Below, piece by piece: positions 8,180 to 16,726 of a stretch of DNA of 64,000 nt. The first letter of the stretch is position 1; each line of letters begins with the position of its first letter. The stretch is from Chthonomonas calidirosea (lineage in GTDB: Bacteria > Armatimonadota > Fimbriimonadia > Fimbriimonadales > Fimbriimonadaceae): NCBI GenBank assembly GCA_945882415.1, contig CAMCWC010000001.1, positions 186,001 through 250,000 of the forward strand, given 5' to 3'. The notes under the pieces are model-generated. The model ran no database searches, was not told the origin of the DNA, and saw only the letters and a list, made by a program, of their open reading frames with translations. A program made the translations under genes and the position numbers.

Positions 8180-8931
8180 CAGCCTCCCATAAGCAACTGC
8201 GCGGAATCCAGCAGAATCTGCACGGCATTCGCACCGGTGCGATTCATTTCGTCGACGACCTCTTGGTGATCCAGGGGAGTTGGCGAGATCCCGCTTGCGT
8301 AGTTGGTAACGATCGCAAGGCAGCCGTACTCAATTTCAGCTTCCCGCATGAGAATGGCCTCGCTGGCGGCAGTCATTCCAACGACTGTGCCACCGAGCGC
8401 TCGATAGGTCTTGATCTCGTGCGGGGTTTCGTAGCGAGGACCATTGACGCAAACGTAGACCGCGTTGTCGTGAACCGTTAAACGTTGCGCCTCACCAGCG
8501 GCGATAAATGCGCGGGAAACGAGTTCTGAAAACGGATTCGTAAAGTCGCGATGAACCACCTGCCGGTGGTGAAGAGTCTGTTGACGATCGCTCACGTCCA
8601 AGAGATCACGGCACGCAAGTAACGTACCGGGCCCTTTCGTCTCGTCTAGGCTGCCTACCGCGGCCGTCGCAAGGCAAAACCGACACTTGAGTTCGTCAAG
8701 TCCCCGCGTCATCGTCTCGTATGGCACGCGGTGCGGGGCGAGCTTGTGGCCCGCAGAATGTCGGCTAAGGAGGGCAATCGAGATGCCTTGGTATTCCGTG
8801 TGGACCGCGCGGAAGATGCCGCTAGGCGTTACGAGTTGGAATGGCGTCCCGCCAAGCTCCAGCAACCGATCGCCGATTCCGGTTCCACCAATGATGCCGA
8901 CATCTATTCGCACTCTCGAACTCTGGCACAC
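8179..8931 (-). CDS. Purine nucleoside / methylthioadenosine phosphorylase family
   Basis: 250 residues of nucleoside phosphorylase family 2 (PNP/MTAP/MTIP). Seen: the N-terminal DVGIIGGTGIGD phosphate loop, LLSRHSAGHKLAPHRVPY (family RHG-x-x-H-x-x-PH motif, Gly replaced by Ser), the NGPRYETPHEI base-binding segment, GMTAASEAILMREAEI and VTNYASGIS. These enzymes cleave purine nucleosides or 5'-methylthioadenosine/inosine with phosphate. The substrate cannot be fixed from sequence by eye; MTA salvage is the usual role. Upstream in a two-gene unit with the DprA-like gene. Confidence 0.85.
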   Translation of the reverse strand: MCQSSRVRIDVGIIGGTGIGDRLLELGGTPFQLVTPSGIFRAVHTEYQGISIALLSRHSAGHKLAPHRVPYETMTRGLDELKCRFCLATAAVGSLDETKGPGTLLACRDLLDVSDRQQTLHHRQVVHRDFTNPFSELVSRAFIAAGEAQRLTVHDNAVYVCVNGPRYETPHEIKTYRALGGTVVGMTAASEAILMREAEIEYGCLAIVTNYASGISPTPLDHQEVVDEMNRTGANAVQILLDSAQLLMGG

Positions 8932-8959
8932 GATGGGCTAGGTGTGCCACCCTTGCCTC

Positions 8960-9355
8960 ATGAAGTTGCGGGAAGTGATGCATACCCACATACCCACGCT
9001 CACGCCGAAAAGCACGGTGCGGGATGCGGTGGACAAGATGGACATCTATCAGTTTCCCGCGCTGGTGGTGCTGAATGACGACCTCGAGCCGCTCGCCGTG
9101 GTAACAGAAGGGGACCTGTGTCGGGCGGTAACGATGGCGGATAGTTTGGTCAGCATTGCGAATTCTCCGGCTATTCACTACGGCACCTCGACGCCAACAA
9201 CCTTGCCCGCGGATCACGAAATTGGTGAGGCGTTCTACATCATGTTAAACAGCCATCTCACCGTGGCACCGGTGATGGACGGAAATCAGATGACCGGAAT
9301 TGTCTTACGCGTCGATTTGATGCAAGCACTTTTGACCGACGCCGACGGCGGCTAA
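8960..9355 (+). CDS. CBS-domain pair protein
   Basis: 131 residues from the ATG at 8960; a GTG at 8942 would add six residues. Two tandem CBS motifs are visible: VMHTHIPTLTPKSTVRDAVDKM...PALVVLNDDLEPLAVVTEGDL, and a second with TLPADHEIGEAFYIM...VAPVMDGNQMTGIVLRVDLMQALL. Such stand-alone Bateman modules bind adenine nucleotides and regulate partner proteins. No partner is adjacent. Divergent from the phosphorylase gene. Confidence 0.88.
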   Translation: MKLREVMHTHIPTLTPKSTVRDAVDKMDIYQFPALVVLNDDLEPLAVVTEGDLCRAVTMADSLVSIANSPAIHYGTSTPTTLPADHEIGEAFYIMLNSHLTVAPVMDGNQMTGIVLRVDLMQALLTDADGG

Positions 9356-9388
9356 CGATTCCCGCCGATTACGGATAGAGTTAGGCGT

Positions 9389-9853
9389 ATGTTGCAGGTT
9401 GGCGACGCGTTTCCAGACTTTTCATTGCTCAATCAAGATGCCGAGACGGTAACCAAAGCAGATCTAGCAGGTGCTCCGGCGGTGATCTACTTCTATCCAA
9501 AAGATGATACGACCGGTTGCACGGCCGAGGCTTGTGAGTTTCAGGAACTGGCCCCAGACTTCTCGGGATCGGAATCCCCAGGTGCTCGGGTCGTTGGCGT
9601 CAGCCCTGATAGCGCAAAGAGCCATCGAAAGTTTGCCGATAAGTACTCTCTTGGATTCACCTTATTGGCAGATACAGAGCAACTTCTTGCCAATGCGTGC
9701 GGCGTTTGGGTGGAAAAGTCGATGTACGGGAAGAAGTACATGGGCGTGGAGAGAACGACCTTCGTGATCAACGCAGAGGGAATCGTTACGGCGGTGTTCA
9801 ACAAGGTAAAGCCCAAGGGCCACGCAAAAGAGGTTTTGGCTTCGCTTAAGTAA
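9389..9853 (+). CDS. bcp: Thiol peroxidase, PrxQ/BCP family
   Basis: 154-residue peroxiredoxin reducing hydroperoxides with thioredoxin. The YFYPKDDTTGCTAEACEF signature shows peroxidatic Cys44 and resolving Cys49, the five-residue spacing of the atypical two-Cys PrxQ type. GVSPDSAKSHRKFADKYSLGFTLLAD and RTTFVINAEG complete the fold. The start ATG is 7 nt after TAGAGT. panB begins 9 nt after the stop. Confidence 0.95.
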   Translation: MLQVGDAFPDFSLLNQDAETVTKADLAGAPAVIYFYPKDDTTGCTAEACEFQELAPDFSGSESPGARVVGVSPDSAKSHRKFADKYSLGFTLLADTEQLLANACGVWVEKSMYGKKYMGVERTTFVINAEGIVTAVFNKVKPKGHAKEVLASLK

Positions 9854-9862
9854 ACTGCCGGT

Positions 9863-10648
9863 ATGGCGGATCGAATTACCGCGCCCAAACTTCGGCTGAT
9901 GAAGGAACGCGGTCAGAGCATCGTATGCGTCACTGCATACGATGTCTTTTTTGCGCAGGCCGCCGATGAAGCGGGCATCGATGTTATCTTAGTTGGCGAT
10001 TCCTTAGGGAATGTCGTGCTTGGGTACGAGACTACGGTTCCCGTGGAGATTGGCGATGTTCTGCATCATCTCCGAGCGGTACGCCGTGGAGTCCAACGGG
10101 CGCACTTGGTTGCGGATCTTCCGTTTGGCTCTTATCACGTTTCGACTGAGCAAGCCATTGAGAACGCAATCCTGCTCATGAAAGCTGGAGCAGACGCGGT
10201 GAAGCTAGAGGGCGACTATCCCGATACGATTCGCGCGATGACAAAGGCAGGCATCCCCGTTTGGGGCCATGTTGGTTTCACGCCTCAAGCGGTGAACACT
10301 TTTGGGGGCTTTAAGGTGCAGGGAAGGGGAGACGCCGGTAGCACCGTACTCGCCGAAGCTCAGTCCATTGACGCGGCTGGGGTTTGCGCGATCGTTCTGG
10401 AACTTATTCCCGCCGCGCTGTCGGCACAAATTACTCAGTCTGTGGCTTCACCAACGATTGGCATCGGAGGTGGGATTGAATGCGACGGTCAAATTCAAGT
10501 AATGCACGACATCTTAGGACTAACAAATAAAATTCACAAGCATGCTAAGCCGTATATCGACGGTCGGAGCTTGGTCCTAGACGCCTTTAAGACTTACACC
10601 CAAGAAGTCCGCGAGCGAAAGTTTCCAACGGAAGAGAACAGCTTTTGA
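9863..10648 (+). CDS. panB: 3-methyl-2-oxobutanoate hydroxymethyltransferase
   Basis: First step of pantothenate synthesis: transfers a hydroxymethyl group from methylene-tetrahydrofolate to alpha-ketoisovalerate, giving ketopantoate. Seen: VTAYDVFFAQAADEAGIDVILVGDSLGNVVLGYETTVPV-type TIM-barrel start with the metal Asp in GDS, DLPFGSYHVS, GADAVKLEGD and VWGHVGFTPQ. 261 residues, normal. A TAAACT hexamer ends 6 nt before ATG. Its stop overlaps the panC TTG start by 4 nt. Confidence 0.97.
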   Translation: MADRITAPKLRLMKERGQSIVCVTAYDVFFAQAADEAGIDVILVGDSLGNVVLGYETTVPVEIGDVLHHLRAVRRGVQRAHLVADLPFGSYHVSTEQAIENAILLMKAGADAVKLEGDYPDTIRAMTKAGIPVWGHVGFTPQAVNTFGGFKVQGRGDAGSTVLAEAQSIDAAGVCAIVLELIPAALSAQITQSVASPTIGIGGGIECDGQIQVMHDILGLTNKIHKHAKPYIDGRSLVLDAFKTYTQEVRERKFPTEENSF

Positions 10649-11463
10649 GAGTTGTTCAACGGATTTCTGAGATTGGAACTCGAGGGCAAAGCTCGGTTGG
10701 TTTTGTGCCTACAATGGGAGCCTTGCATGAGGGCCATGCGGCGCTGCTTCGCCAAAGCCGGGCAGAGAACGAGATATCCGTACTGTCCATCTTTGTCAAT
10801 CCAACTCAATTCGGACCGAACGAAGATTATTCTCGCTATCCAAGGACGTTGGAGGCAGACCTCGCCATCGCCGAGCGTTGCGGTGTAGACATTGTGTTTC
10901 TTCCTGAGGTGGAAGAAATGTATCCCGATCACCACATAAAGCTACAGGTCTTTGGGGTCACAGAAAGGTGGGAAGGAGCGAAACGCCCCGGGCATTTTGA
11001 TGGAGTTGCGACGGTTGTCGCGAAGCTGTTTGGGGCAGTTTTACCAACGAGAGCCTACTTCGGCCAGAAGGATCTGCAGCAATGCCAAGTAGTCCGCACA
11101 ATGGTAACGGGATTGAATTTACCAATTGCACTTGTAATTTGCGAAACGGTTAGGGAGGCTGACGGTTTAGCAATGTCAAGCCGAAATCGCTATCTTTCAC
11201 CTACGGAACGGGAACTGGCACCACAACTTTATCGGAAACTATCCGAGGCGAAGTCGATGATATCGCAAGGGAGTTCGGTACGGGAAACACTAGCTGATGC
11301 GATTACGGAACTCTCATCGAATGGCTTTGTGGTGGACTACTTTGACTACGTAGATTTACCGGCCATGCTGCCCCTTGTCACTCTTCAACAAGACTCGGCA
11401 CTCATTTGTGCGGCGAAGCTCGGGACAACACGATTGATCGATAATGTGGTATTCCTTTCCTGA
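10645..11463 (+). CDS. panC: Pantoate-beta-alanine ligase
   Basis: ATP-dependent joining of pantoate and beta-alanine to form pantothenate. The motif VPTMGALHEGHAALL has the HxGH-type ATP site; FVNPTQFGPNEDYSRYPR, YFGQKDLQQCQVVR and the KMSKS-like MSSRNRYLS are present. The start is TTG at 10645 overlapping the panB stop in TTGA, so translation is coupled. 272 residues, normal. The 3' third is somewhat more AT-rich than panB by eye. Confidence 0.97.
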   Translation: MRVVQRISEIGTRGQSSVGFVPTMGALHEGHAALLRQSRAENEISVLSIFVNPTQFGPNEDYSRYPRTLEADLAIAERCGVDIVFLPEVEEMYPDHHIKLQVFGVTERWEGAKRPGHFDGVATVVAKLFGAVLPTRAYFGQKDLQQCQVVRTMVTGLNLPIALVICETVREADGLAMSSRNRYLSPTERELAPQLYRKLSEAKSMISQGSSVRETLADAITELSSNGFVVDYFDYVDLPAMLPLVTLQQDSALICAAKLGTTRLIDNVVFLS

Positions 11464-11465
11464 CG

Positions 11466-11494
11466 TTGTAATGGCGACAACTCGTTGCCATAAT
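11466..11494 (+). promoter_or_regulatory. Sigma-70-like promoter for the small basic protein
   Basis: TTGTAA at 11466-11471, a 17-nt spacer and CATAAT at 11489-11494. The -10 ends 11 nt before the ATG at 11506, so the leader is only a few nucleotides. Confidence 0.6.
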
Positions 11495-11505
11495 TAAAGA
11501 GCAAA

Positions 11506-11919
11506 ATGAAAACCGTTCAGAACGTAAAGAACAGCCTTAAGTTTAAGGCAGCAGAGAAAGACGGCGTGTTGTCGATCAAGATCGGAGTCAAGAAGTACAC
11601 CGTACCTATTAAGGCTCGAATGATTGCCGGCGAAGGCTACCTCTTCCTCTCCTTCCCAGCTTCGAGTGAACTCTATCAGGTAGACAAGAAGCAACTGGTT
11701 GCGATGGGCAAAGAAGACGATGCGAGCGAAGCATTCGATCGACTGAACTCGGTTAAGCCTAAGGCCCGAGGACGACGAGCAGGCGGCGGAGCAGCCCTTT
11801 CGGACGATCTTGCCAAGGCACTCGCTGGTTTGCCAGCTGGATTCAAGATCGGCTACGGCGCAGACGGAGTTCCACGACTCGTCAAGACCCGAGTCCGAAA
11901 GAAGCGCGGCGAAAAGTAA
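11506..11919 (+). CDS. Small basic protein, unknown function
   Basis: 137 residues with an N-terminal beta-rich part (VLSIKIGVKKYTVPIKARMIAGEGYLFLSFP split over strands), a KPKARGRRAGGG linker and a C-terminal KTRVRKKRGEK tail. The high Lys/Arg content at both ends suggests nucleic-acid or ribosome association, but no family is recognised. It has its own promoter and a very strong terminator, which fits an abundant independent transcript. Confidence 0.75.
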   Translation: MKTVQNVKNSLKFKAAEKDGVLSIKIGVKKYTVPIKARMIAGEGYLFLSFPASSELYQVDKKQLVAMGKEDDASEAFDRLNSVKPKARGRRAGGGAALSDDLAKALAGLPAGFKIGYGADGVPRLVKTRVRKKRGEK

Positions 11920-11930
11920 GACTACTTTCG

Positions 11931-11980
11931 TAAACAAGAAAGCGGCTGGTCGATCAATCGACCAGCCGCTTTCTTGTTTA
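11931..11980. terminator. Bidirectional terminator with 23-bp perfect stem
   Basis: Bases 11931-11953 pair without mismatch with 11958-11980 around the loop TCAA. The outer arms are A-rich and T-rich, so a U-tract is produced in both directions. It serves the small basic protein gene (+) and the converging DUF1552 gene (-). Confidence 0.9.
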
Positions 11981-11991
11981 ACCGGGGAAGC

Positions 11992-13338
11992 TCAGAAGAG
12001 TCCCTGAAGTTTGCCGGTGCTATCTCCCAGCTTGTCCATGCGGACGCCGACCTTGTCCAGCATCGAAAGGAACAGGTTGGTCATCGGCGTCTCGTTTGGA
12101 TAAACGATGTGCTGACCAGTCTTGAGCCGTCCGCCCGCTTTACCGGCCATGAGGATAGGGAGGTTGTCATGGTTGTGGCGATCACCATCGCTGATGCCGC
12201 CTCCGTAGACGAGCATGGTGTTATCCAGCAGGCTTGCATCACCGTCCTTCGTTTCTTTCATCTTTCGAAGAATGTATGCAAGTTGCTCGGTATGGAATCG
12301 GTCGATCTGACGCTTCTTTTCGAGCTTCTTCGGATCGCGGCCGTGGTGGCTCACGTCGTGGTGGCCCTCCGAAACTCCTATCTGGTGATAGCTACGATTG
12401 CTACCGTCGTTTGCAAACATGAAGGTGCAAACGCGGGTCAGGTCCGCCTGGAAGGCTAGGACCATCATGTCGCCCATCAGACGAATGTGCTCGCCGTAAT
12501 CTGCGGGGATTCCGTTTGGTTTTCCAACTCCCGCAGCTATAAGCGCGGCCTGGCTGTTCTCGAATTTCTGCAAGCGCTTCTCGATTTCTCGAACGCCCTC
12601 AAAGTATTCGTCAAGCTTGCGCAAATCTCGAGTGCCGAGCTGTGCTTTAAGTCGAGATGCGTCTTCGGAAACGAGGTCTAGGATGCTTTGGCGGAAGAGA
12701 TCACGCCGTGTTTGGGCTTCCTTTTCTTCTCCGGCCTGGCCGTTGCCAAACAGCCGCTCAAACACGAGCCGTGGGTTTACTTCTTTTGCGACGGGTGTGT
12801 TCTCCGAGCGCCATGAAACGTTGCTGGAGTATGCGCAGGAGTAACCGCTATCACAGTCACCGCTCACGCCGCCGCGCTCGCAGCCAATTTCTAGACTTGC
12901 GAACTTCGTGTTTCGGCCGATCTCGCGGGCCGCGACCTGGTCTGCAGATACGCCATTGCGAATGTCCGATCCGGCCGTTTTCTTTGCCTGCACGCCGGTG
13001 AGCCAGCAAGCGGTTGAGCGAGCATGGTCGCCTGGGCCATCGCCGTTAGCGCGTGCGTGGTGCTGAGTGAGCCCGGTTAGGATATTGAAGTCGTTGCGGA
13101 GTTCTGAGAGCGGCTGCAGAATATTTGGCAATTCTCCCGAGAGTGCGCCAGCAGCCTTCGGCGTCCAGTGGTTGATCTCTACACCGTTTGGAACGAACAG
13201 AAATGCCATGCGCACGGGCTTTGCCTGGGCAGGCAGGCTCGATGCCAGGGCCGTCATCGGGAACATCTTTTCGAGTACCGGGAGAGCCATGGCGGTGCCT
13301 ACGCCGCGCAAGAATGTTTTTCTATCGATGTGGTTCAT
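11992..13338 (-). CDS. DUF1552 exported protein
   Basis: 448 residues. The N-terminus DRKTFLRGVGTAMALPVLEKM is a Tat-like export signal with RK in place of RR. The body matches the DUF1552 family common in Planctomycetes and related bacteria: FLFVPNGVEINHWTPK, DFNILTGLTQHHA, GDHARSTACWLTG, SLEIGCE and VYGGGISDGDRHNHDNLPILMAG. The biochemical role is not known; these genes are almost always paired with a DUF1587/1592/1588 cytochrome, as here, where the stop of the cytochrome gene overlaps this start by 4 nt. Confidence 0.9.
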   Translation of the reverse strand: MNHIDRKTFLRGVGTAMALPVLEKMFPMTALASSLPAQAKPVRMAFLFVPNGVEINHWTPKAAGALSGELPNILQPLSELRNDFNILTGLTQHHARANGDGPGDHARSTACWLTGVQAKKTAGSDIRNGVSADQVAAREIGRNTKFASLEIGCERGGVSGDCDSGYSCAYSSNVSWRSENTPVAKEVNPRLVFERLFGNGQAGEEKEAQTRRDLFRQSILDLVSEDASRLKAQLGTRDLRKLDEYFEGVREIEKRLQKFENSQAALIAAGVGKPNGIPADYGEHIRLMGDMMVLAFQADLTRVCTFMFANDGSNRSYHQIGVSEGHHDVSHHGRDPKKLEKKRQIDRFHTEQLAYILRKMKETKDGDASLLDNTMLVYGGGISDGDRHNHDNLPILMAGKAGGRLKTGQHIVYPNETPMTNLFLSMLDKVGVRMDKLGDSTGKLQGLF

Positions 13339-15701
13339 GGGTTTGCACTCCTCTTTCGGAACGGATCACTTTGGGTGATTGCGATGATCATTGATGCGAA
13401 ACGGTAATTCGTGTTTTTGGCGGTGAGCACGATCTCGTCCAAGTGACATTGGTCCTTGGGCTCCATGCCTCGGCCCGTTGCATAAGTTAACAGTCGATCC
13501 GCCAAAGTGCGGGTGAATTGGTCCTTGTTCTGGAGCAGGATCTTTTTGAGCTGGTCTGGCCCCGTGAACTTCCGACCATCGGGAAGCACGCCGGAGCTAT
13601 CGATCTTGTTGTTCTGATCTTCGGTTCTCCAGCGACCAACGGCGTCGTAATTTTCCATACCAAAGCCGATGGGGTCCATTCGGCTGTGGCAGCTGAAGCA
13701 ATCGGGCTTCTTCCGGTGTTGTTCTAGGCGTTCGCGAAGATTGGCCGACGTAAGTATTTGTCCATCGTCTCCGAGGTCGCCGACGTCAGGCGGTGGTGGT
13801 GGTGGCGGGGTTCCAAGGATGTTCTCCAGAACCCATTTTCCACGCTTCACGGGGGAGGTTCGGGTTGGGTTGCTGGTGATGCTCAGGATGCTAGCTTGCG
13901 AGAGCACTCCGCCCCGCTGGGTTCCAGCTAGATTCACCAATCGAAGATCGTCGCCCGTGATATTGGGAATCCCGTAGTGCTTTGCGAGTCGAGCGTTGAG
14001 ATACGTGTACTTGCCGTCGAGAAAGTCGGTAACGGGCAGGTTCTGATTGAGCACGTGCATGAAGAACGATTTCGTTTCGCTCGCCATCAGATGCTTCATT
14101 TCGGTGTCGACGCCAGGGAACTGTTCCGGATTCGGCTGGAAGTTCTCGAGTCGTCGAAGTTGGAGCCACTGTTCGGCAAAGTTATCGGCAAGTCCCTGCG
14201 CCTTCGGGTCTTGCAGCATGCGCAGTACTTCTGCTTTCAGGGTTGCGGGGTTGCCAAGCTTCTTTTCGCCCGCAAGCTGTAGCAGCCGCGAGTCTGGAGT
14301 GCTGCTCCAAAGGAAGTAGGAGAGTCGAGTCGCAAGTTCGAAATCTGTTAGTGCTCGATCGCCTTTGGCTCCGGGTTTGTCGGTTTCGACTTTGAAGAGA
14401 AAGTGAGGGGACACGAGCACCGCCTGAAGACAAATCTGGATTCGCTTCTCATATGGCTCCTTCGCTTGCGCGGTCAGGTCATAGAGTTTGAGTAGAGCAT
14501 TGACCTCTTCTTGAGTTGCCGGTCGACGATAAGCCCGGGTGGATAGATCGCGCAAAGTCTTTTCGGCGGCGGCTCGTTCCTTGCCGGGTTCCGGGGGCTC
14601 AGGAATCAAGCGCAAGTGGCTCTCCGGGAACGGTGCGGCGTCTAGGAGTGAGAGGGTCACTGACTTGATGGTGACGTTTCGGTCGCGCTGATTCGCCGGA
14701 AGCTTGGCATCGAAGAAGTCGTTTAGGAACGTGATGCCGACGGTGTGCTTACCTTTTGCGAACTTGAACGGTAACGAGAAGGTGCCAGCTTTTTCGCGGG
14801 TTTCGGCAATCGTGAATTCTGAGACCGCGGTTCCGTCAACATCAACCGCGACCTTCGCGTTATCCGGACCGGCTTTATATTGGTATCCAGAAATTGAAAT
14901 CGAATACCGCCCGGGTCGGGCGATATTGAAAGTAGCGATGGCCGTACCAAAGGACGCAAGGTCAGCACTGTCGTCATCAATCGTTACGGCACCTTTGCCG
15001 GTCATGTTGGAGCCCGGAACCAGAATCGGAGCTCGCTTTTCGGTGGAGATGGCCCGGTTCGCGATTTGCTCGGCGGCATCGAGGTACTTCTCCATGAGCA
15101 GCGGCGATAGGCTCAATACATCGCCGATGTTGTCAAAACCGTAACCGACGTCGTCGGAAGGGAAGTCATCGGCGGGCCGGTAGTCGACTCCAATCAGATC
15201 TCGGATCGTGTTGTTGTATTCCGCTCGGTTCAAACGGCGGAGGGTAACTCGGCCCGGGGAAGTGACGCCGCAGTCCTCGTTCACCAAGCGCTTGACGGCG
15301 TCCACAAACTTCTGGCGCTCAGCGGTGGTGGGCATTTTCATGCCTTTCGGCGGCATGTGGCTGTTTGAAACGTTGCTGGCCGCCCGTTGCCAGATCTCAG
15401 CCGCGGCTTTCGCCTCCGCGAGGGATTTGTATTTCGTGAGTGAGAGTCCGGCGACCTGGGAGGTCTTTCCGTGGCAACTGGCACAGTACTTGTTGACGAA
15501 GGGGGAAAGGTCTGCCTGGAGCAAATCTCCGGTCGCGCTCTTTACCGGCGCAATCTTCTTTGCGGTGTTCTTCTGAGCGCCGACCTTGGTGCCTTTGGTT
15601 TGCGGCACGGTTAGAATCACGACGCCGAGCAGAGAACTGCTTGCGGCGAGGCCAGCCAGCTTTAAGATTTCGATATAACCGCTGTTTCGCTTTGACCGCA
15701 T
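13335..15701 (-). CDS. Planctomycete-type cytochrome c, DUF1587/1595/1592/1588/1585
   Basis: 788 residues. An N-terminal hydrophobic helix (about 12-33) is followed by a haem c motif YCASCHG (about 73-79) in a cytochrome domain with MPPKGMKMP as the distal Met region. Then come the PSD-type domains: VTLRRLNRAEYNNTIRDLIG (DUF1587), a PA14/carbohydrate-binding-like sandwich, RAYRRPATQEEV (DUF1595), LATRLSYFLWSSTPD (DUF1592), GVLSQASILSITSNPTRTSPVKRGKW with PPPPPPDV (DUF1588) and a C-terminal FSCHSRMDP (DUF1585). A periplasmic redox role with the DUF1552 partner is inferred. TAGACT lies 10 nt before the ATG. Confidence 0.93.
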   Translation of the reverse strand: MRSKRNSGYIEILKLAGLAASSSLLGVVILTVPQTKGTKVGAQKNTAKKIAPVKSATGDLLQADLSPFVNKYCASCHGKTSQVAGLSLTKYKSLAEAKAAAEIWQRAASNVSNSHMPPKGMKMPTTAERQKFVDAVKRLVNEDCGVTSPGRVTLRRLNRAEYNNTIRDLIGVDYRPADDFPSDDVGYGFDNIGDVLSLSPLLMEKYLDAAEQIANRAISTEKRAPILVPGSNMTGKGAVTIDDDSADLASFGTAIATFNIARPGRYSISISGYQYKAGPDNAKVAVDVDGTAVSEFTIAETREKAGTFSLPFKFAKGKHTVGITFLNDFFDAKLPANQRDRNVTIKSVTLSLLDAAPFPESHLRLIPEPPEPGKERAAAEKTLRDLSTRAYRRPATQEEVNALLKLYDLTAQAKEPYEKRIQICLQAVLVSPHFLFKVETDKPGAKGDRALTDFELATRLSYFLWSSTPDSRLLQLAGEKKLGNPATLKAEVLRMLQDPKAQGLADNFAEQWLQLRRLENFQPNPEQFPGVDTEMKHLMASETKSFFMHVLNQNLPVTDFLDGKYTYLNARLAKHYGIPNITGDDLRLVNLAGTQRGGVLSQASILSITSNPTRTSPVKRGKWVLENILGTPPPPPPPDVGDLGDDGQILTSANLRERLEQHRKKPDCFSCHSRMDPIGFGMENYDAVGRWRTEDQNNKIDSSGVLPDGRKFTGPDQLKKILLQNKDQFTRTLADRLLTYATGRGMEPKDQCHLDEIVLTAKNTNYRFASMIIAITQSDPFRKRSANP

Positions 15702-15812
15702 CGTCCCTTAAAGTCTACGCAACTTTTAAGGTACAGACGGTCCGATCCGGAAAAAACGTTGACAATCTTCCTAGATCGAACCGCACTTCCGGCCGATTGC
15801 CGGGATGGAGCC

Positions 15813-16166
15813 TTATTTCAGCGAATTGAGAGCGTCGATGAACTTCTTTCGCTCTTCGTCTTTTGGCATCGCAGAACCCTGCGGAGGCATCTTCTTGGCA
15901 AGAACTTCTCGGCCGGCCTTCTTCCACATCTTGGCGGCTTTTTTGACGTCGGCATCGGTCTTGAGGCCGGTGAGGTTCACGCCGTCGGCTGGGTCTTTTG
16001 CTCCGTGGCAACTGACGCAGTACTTCTTGACGAATGGGTTAACGGTCGTTTTGACGACCTCTGGCTTCTTCTGCTGCTTGGCTTGGGCGGTTGGACTGAA
16101 TGCGACAATGCCGATGATTAGAGCGGCGGTGAAGCCTAGGGCGGAGAGTTTTACGGAGCCATTCAT
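15813..16166 (-). CDS. Small exported c-type cytochrome
   Basis: 117 residues: signal peptide (FTAALIIGIVAF, cleavage near AQA), then a single haem motif YCVSCHG (about residues 49-55) and the distal KMPPQGSAMP methionine region. It is a stand-alone copy of the N-terminal cytochrome domain of the neighbouring DUF1592 protein, with the same KMWKKAGREV / IWQRAASNV spacing. It lies directly upstream on the same strand and could be its electron-transfer partner. Confidence 0.88.
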   Translation of the reverse strand: MNGSVKLSALGFTAALIIGIVAFSPTAQAKQQKKPEVVKTTVNPFVKKYCVSCHGAKDPADGVNLTGLKTDADVKKAAKMWKKAGREVLAKKMPPQGSAMPKDEERKKFIDALNSLK

Positions 16167-16227
16167 AGCGTGCGTCTACTTTACAGCAGGCGAGTGGATT
16201 GTGTGATGTTTCCAGTACGGAATTTCG

Positions 16228-16271
16228 GCAGATGTTGTTGGGCCGACCTTTCGATGGGCCCAAACACATCT
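16228..16271. other. 16-bp imperfect inverted repeat downstream of the SnoaL-like gene
   Basis: 16228-16243 and 16256-16271 are reverse complements at 14 of 16 positions, around a 12-nt loop. No T-run follows on either strand, so it is a 3'-end hairpin rather than a textbook terminator. Confidence 0.55.
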
Positions 16272-16282
16272 GTAGTTGCGGA

Positions 16283-16639
16283 TCAATGACCAGCGTTGTA
16301 GAAAAATCGCTCTCGAATGATTTGGCCATCCTTCCATTCTTGAACCGCCACTTGGTGGTATTTGACTCGTGTGCCATCGATACCGGTGAACTCCAGATCC
16401 CACTCAATCGCGGCGAGGTCACCTTCAACGATGACTTTGGCTGCCTCGTTCTTATGAACTTCCTTGACGTAGCCAACAAACTGCTCTTCTCGAACTCGGT
16501 TGGCTGCCTTACCAACGGTTGGTAGGTTTGAGTTCTCGCTCATCTCGACTTCTTCGGAATAGAATTTTTCAAAGGCTTCGAGGATTCGGCCAGTGGTGAC
16601 CAAAGTGACGAGTTCTTGTACGCTTTCTCGGGTTGACAT
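16283..16639 (-). CDS. SnoaL-like / NTF2-fold protein
   Basis: 118 residues with the cone-shaped NTF2/SnoaL pattern: an N-terminal helix (ESVQELVTLVTTGRILEAFEKFYSEEVEM), a central IVEGDLAAIEWDLEFTG strand pair and YHQVAVQEWKDGQIIRERFFYN at the end. Such proteins can be small isomerases, hydratases or ligand binders. It is transcribed divergently from a MarR gene across an intergenic region with palindromes, so it is likely under that regulator's control. Confidence 0.85.
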   Translation of the reverse strand: MSTRESVQELVTLVTTGRILEAFEKFYSEEVEMSENSNLPTVGKAANRVREEQFVGYVKEVHKNEAAKVIVEGDLAAIEWDLEFTGIDGTRVKYHQVAVQEWKDGQIIRERFFYNAGH

Positions 16640-16653
16640 GATTTAATTGCCTT

Positions 16654-16669
16654 GTCAATCATTGTTGAC
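16654..16669. promoter_or_regulatory. Inverted repeat GTCAA-6-TTGAC near the SnoaL-like start
   Basis: GTCAA at 16654-16658 and TTGAC at 16665-16669 are perfect inverted arms located 15-30 bp upstream of the SnoaL-like start codon. The half site recurs in the second palindrome at 16692-16717. Confidence 0.45.
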
Positions 16670-16691
16670 GCAATCATTATGGCACGTTTTG

Positions 16692-16717
16692 TTGACGGTG
16701 CAACTACCGTGTGTCAA
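16692..16717. promoter_or_regulatory. Palindrome in the MarR promoter, candidate operator
   Basis: TTGAC(16692)-ACGGT ... ACCGT-GTCAA(16717) forms an interrupted palindrome: arms ACGGT/ACCGT around GCAACT, flanked by TTGAC and GTCAA. TTGACG at 16692-16697 can be the -35 of the marR gene, with CAAACT 17 nt later and 6 nt before the ATG. A regulator bound here would block both divergent promoters. Confidence 0.5.
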
Positions 16718-16726
16718 ACTTAAGCA

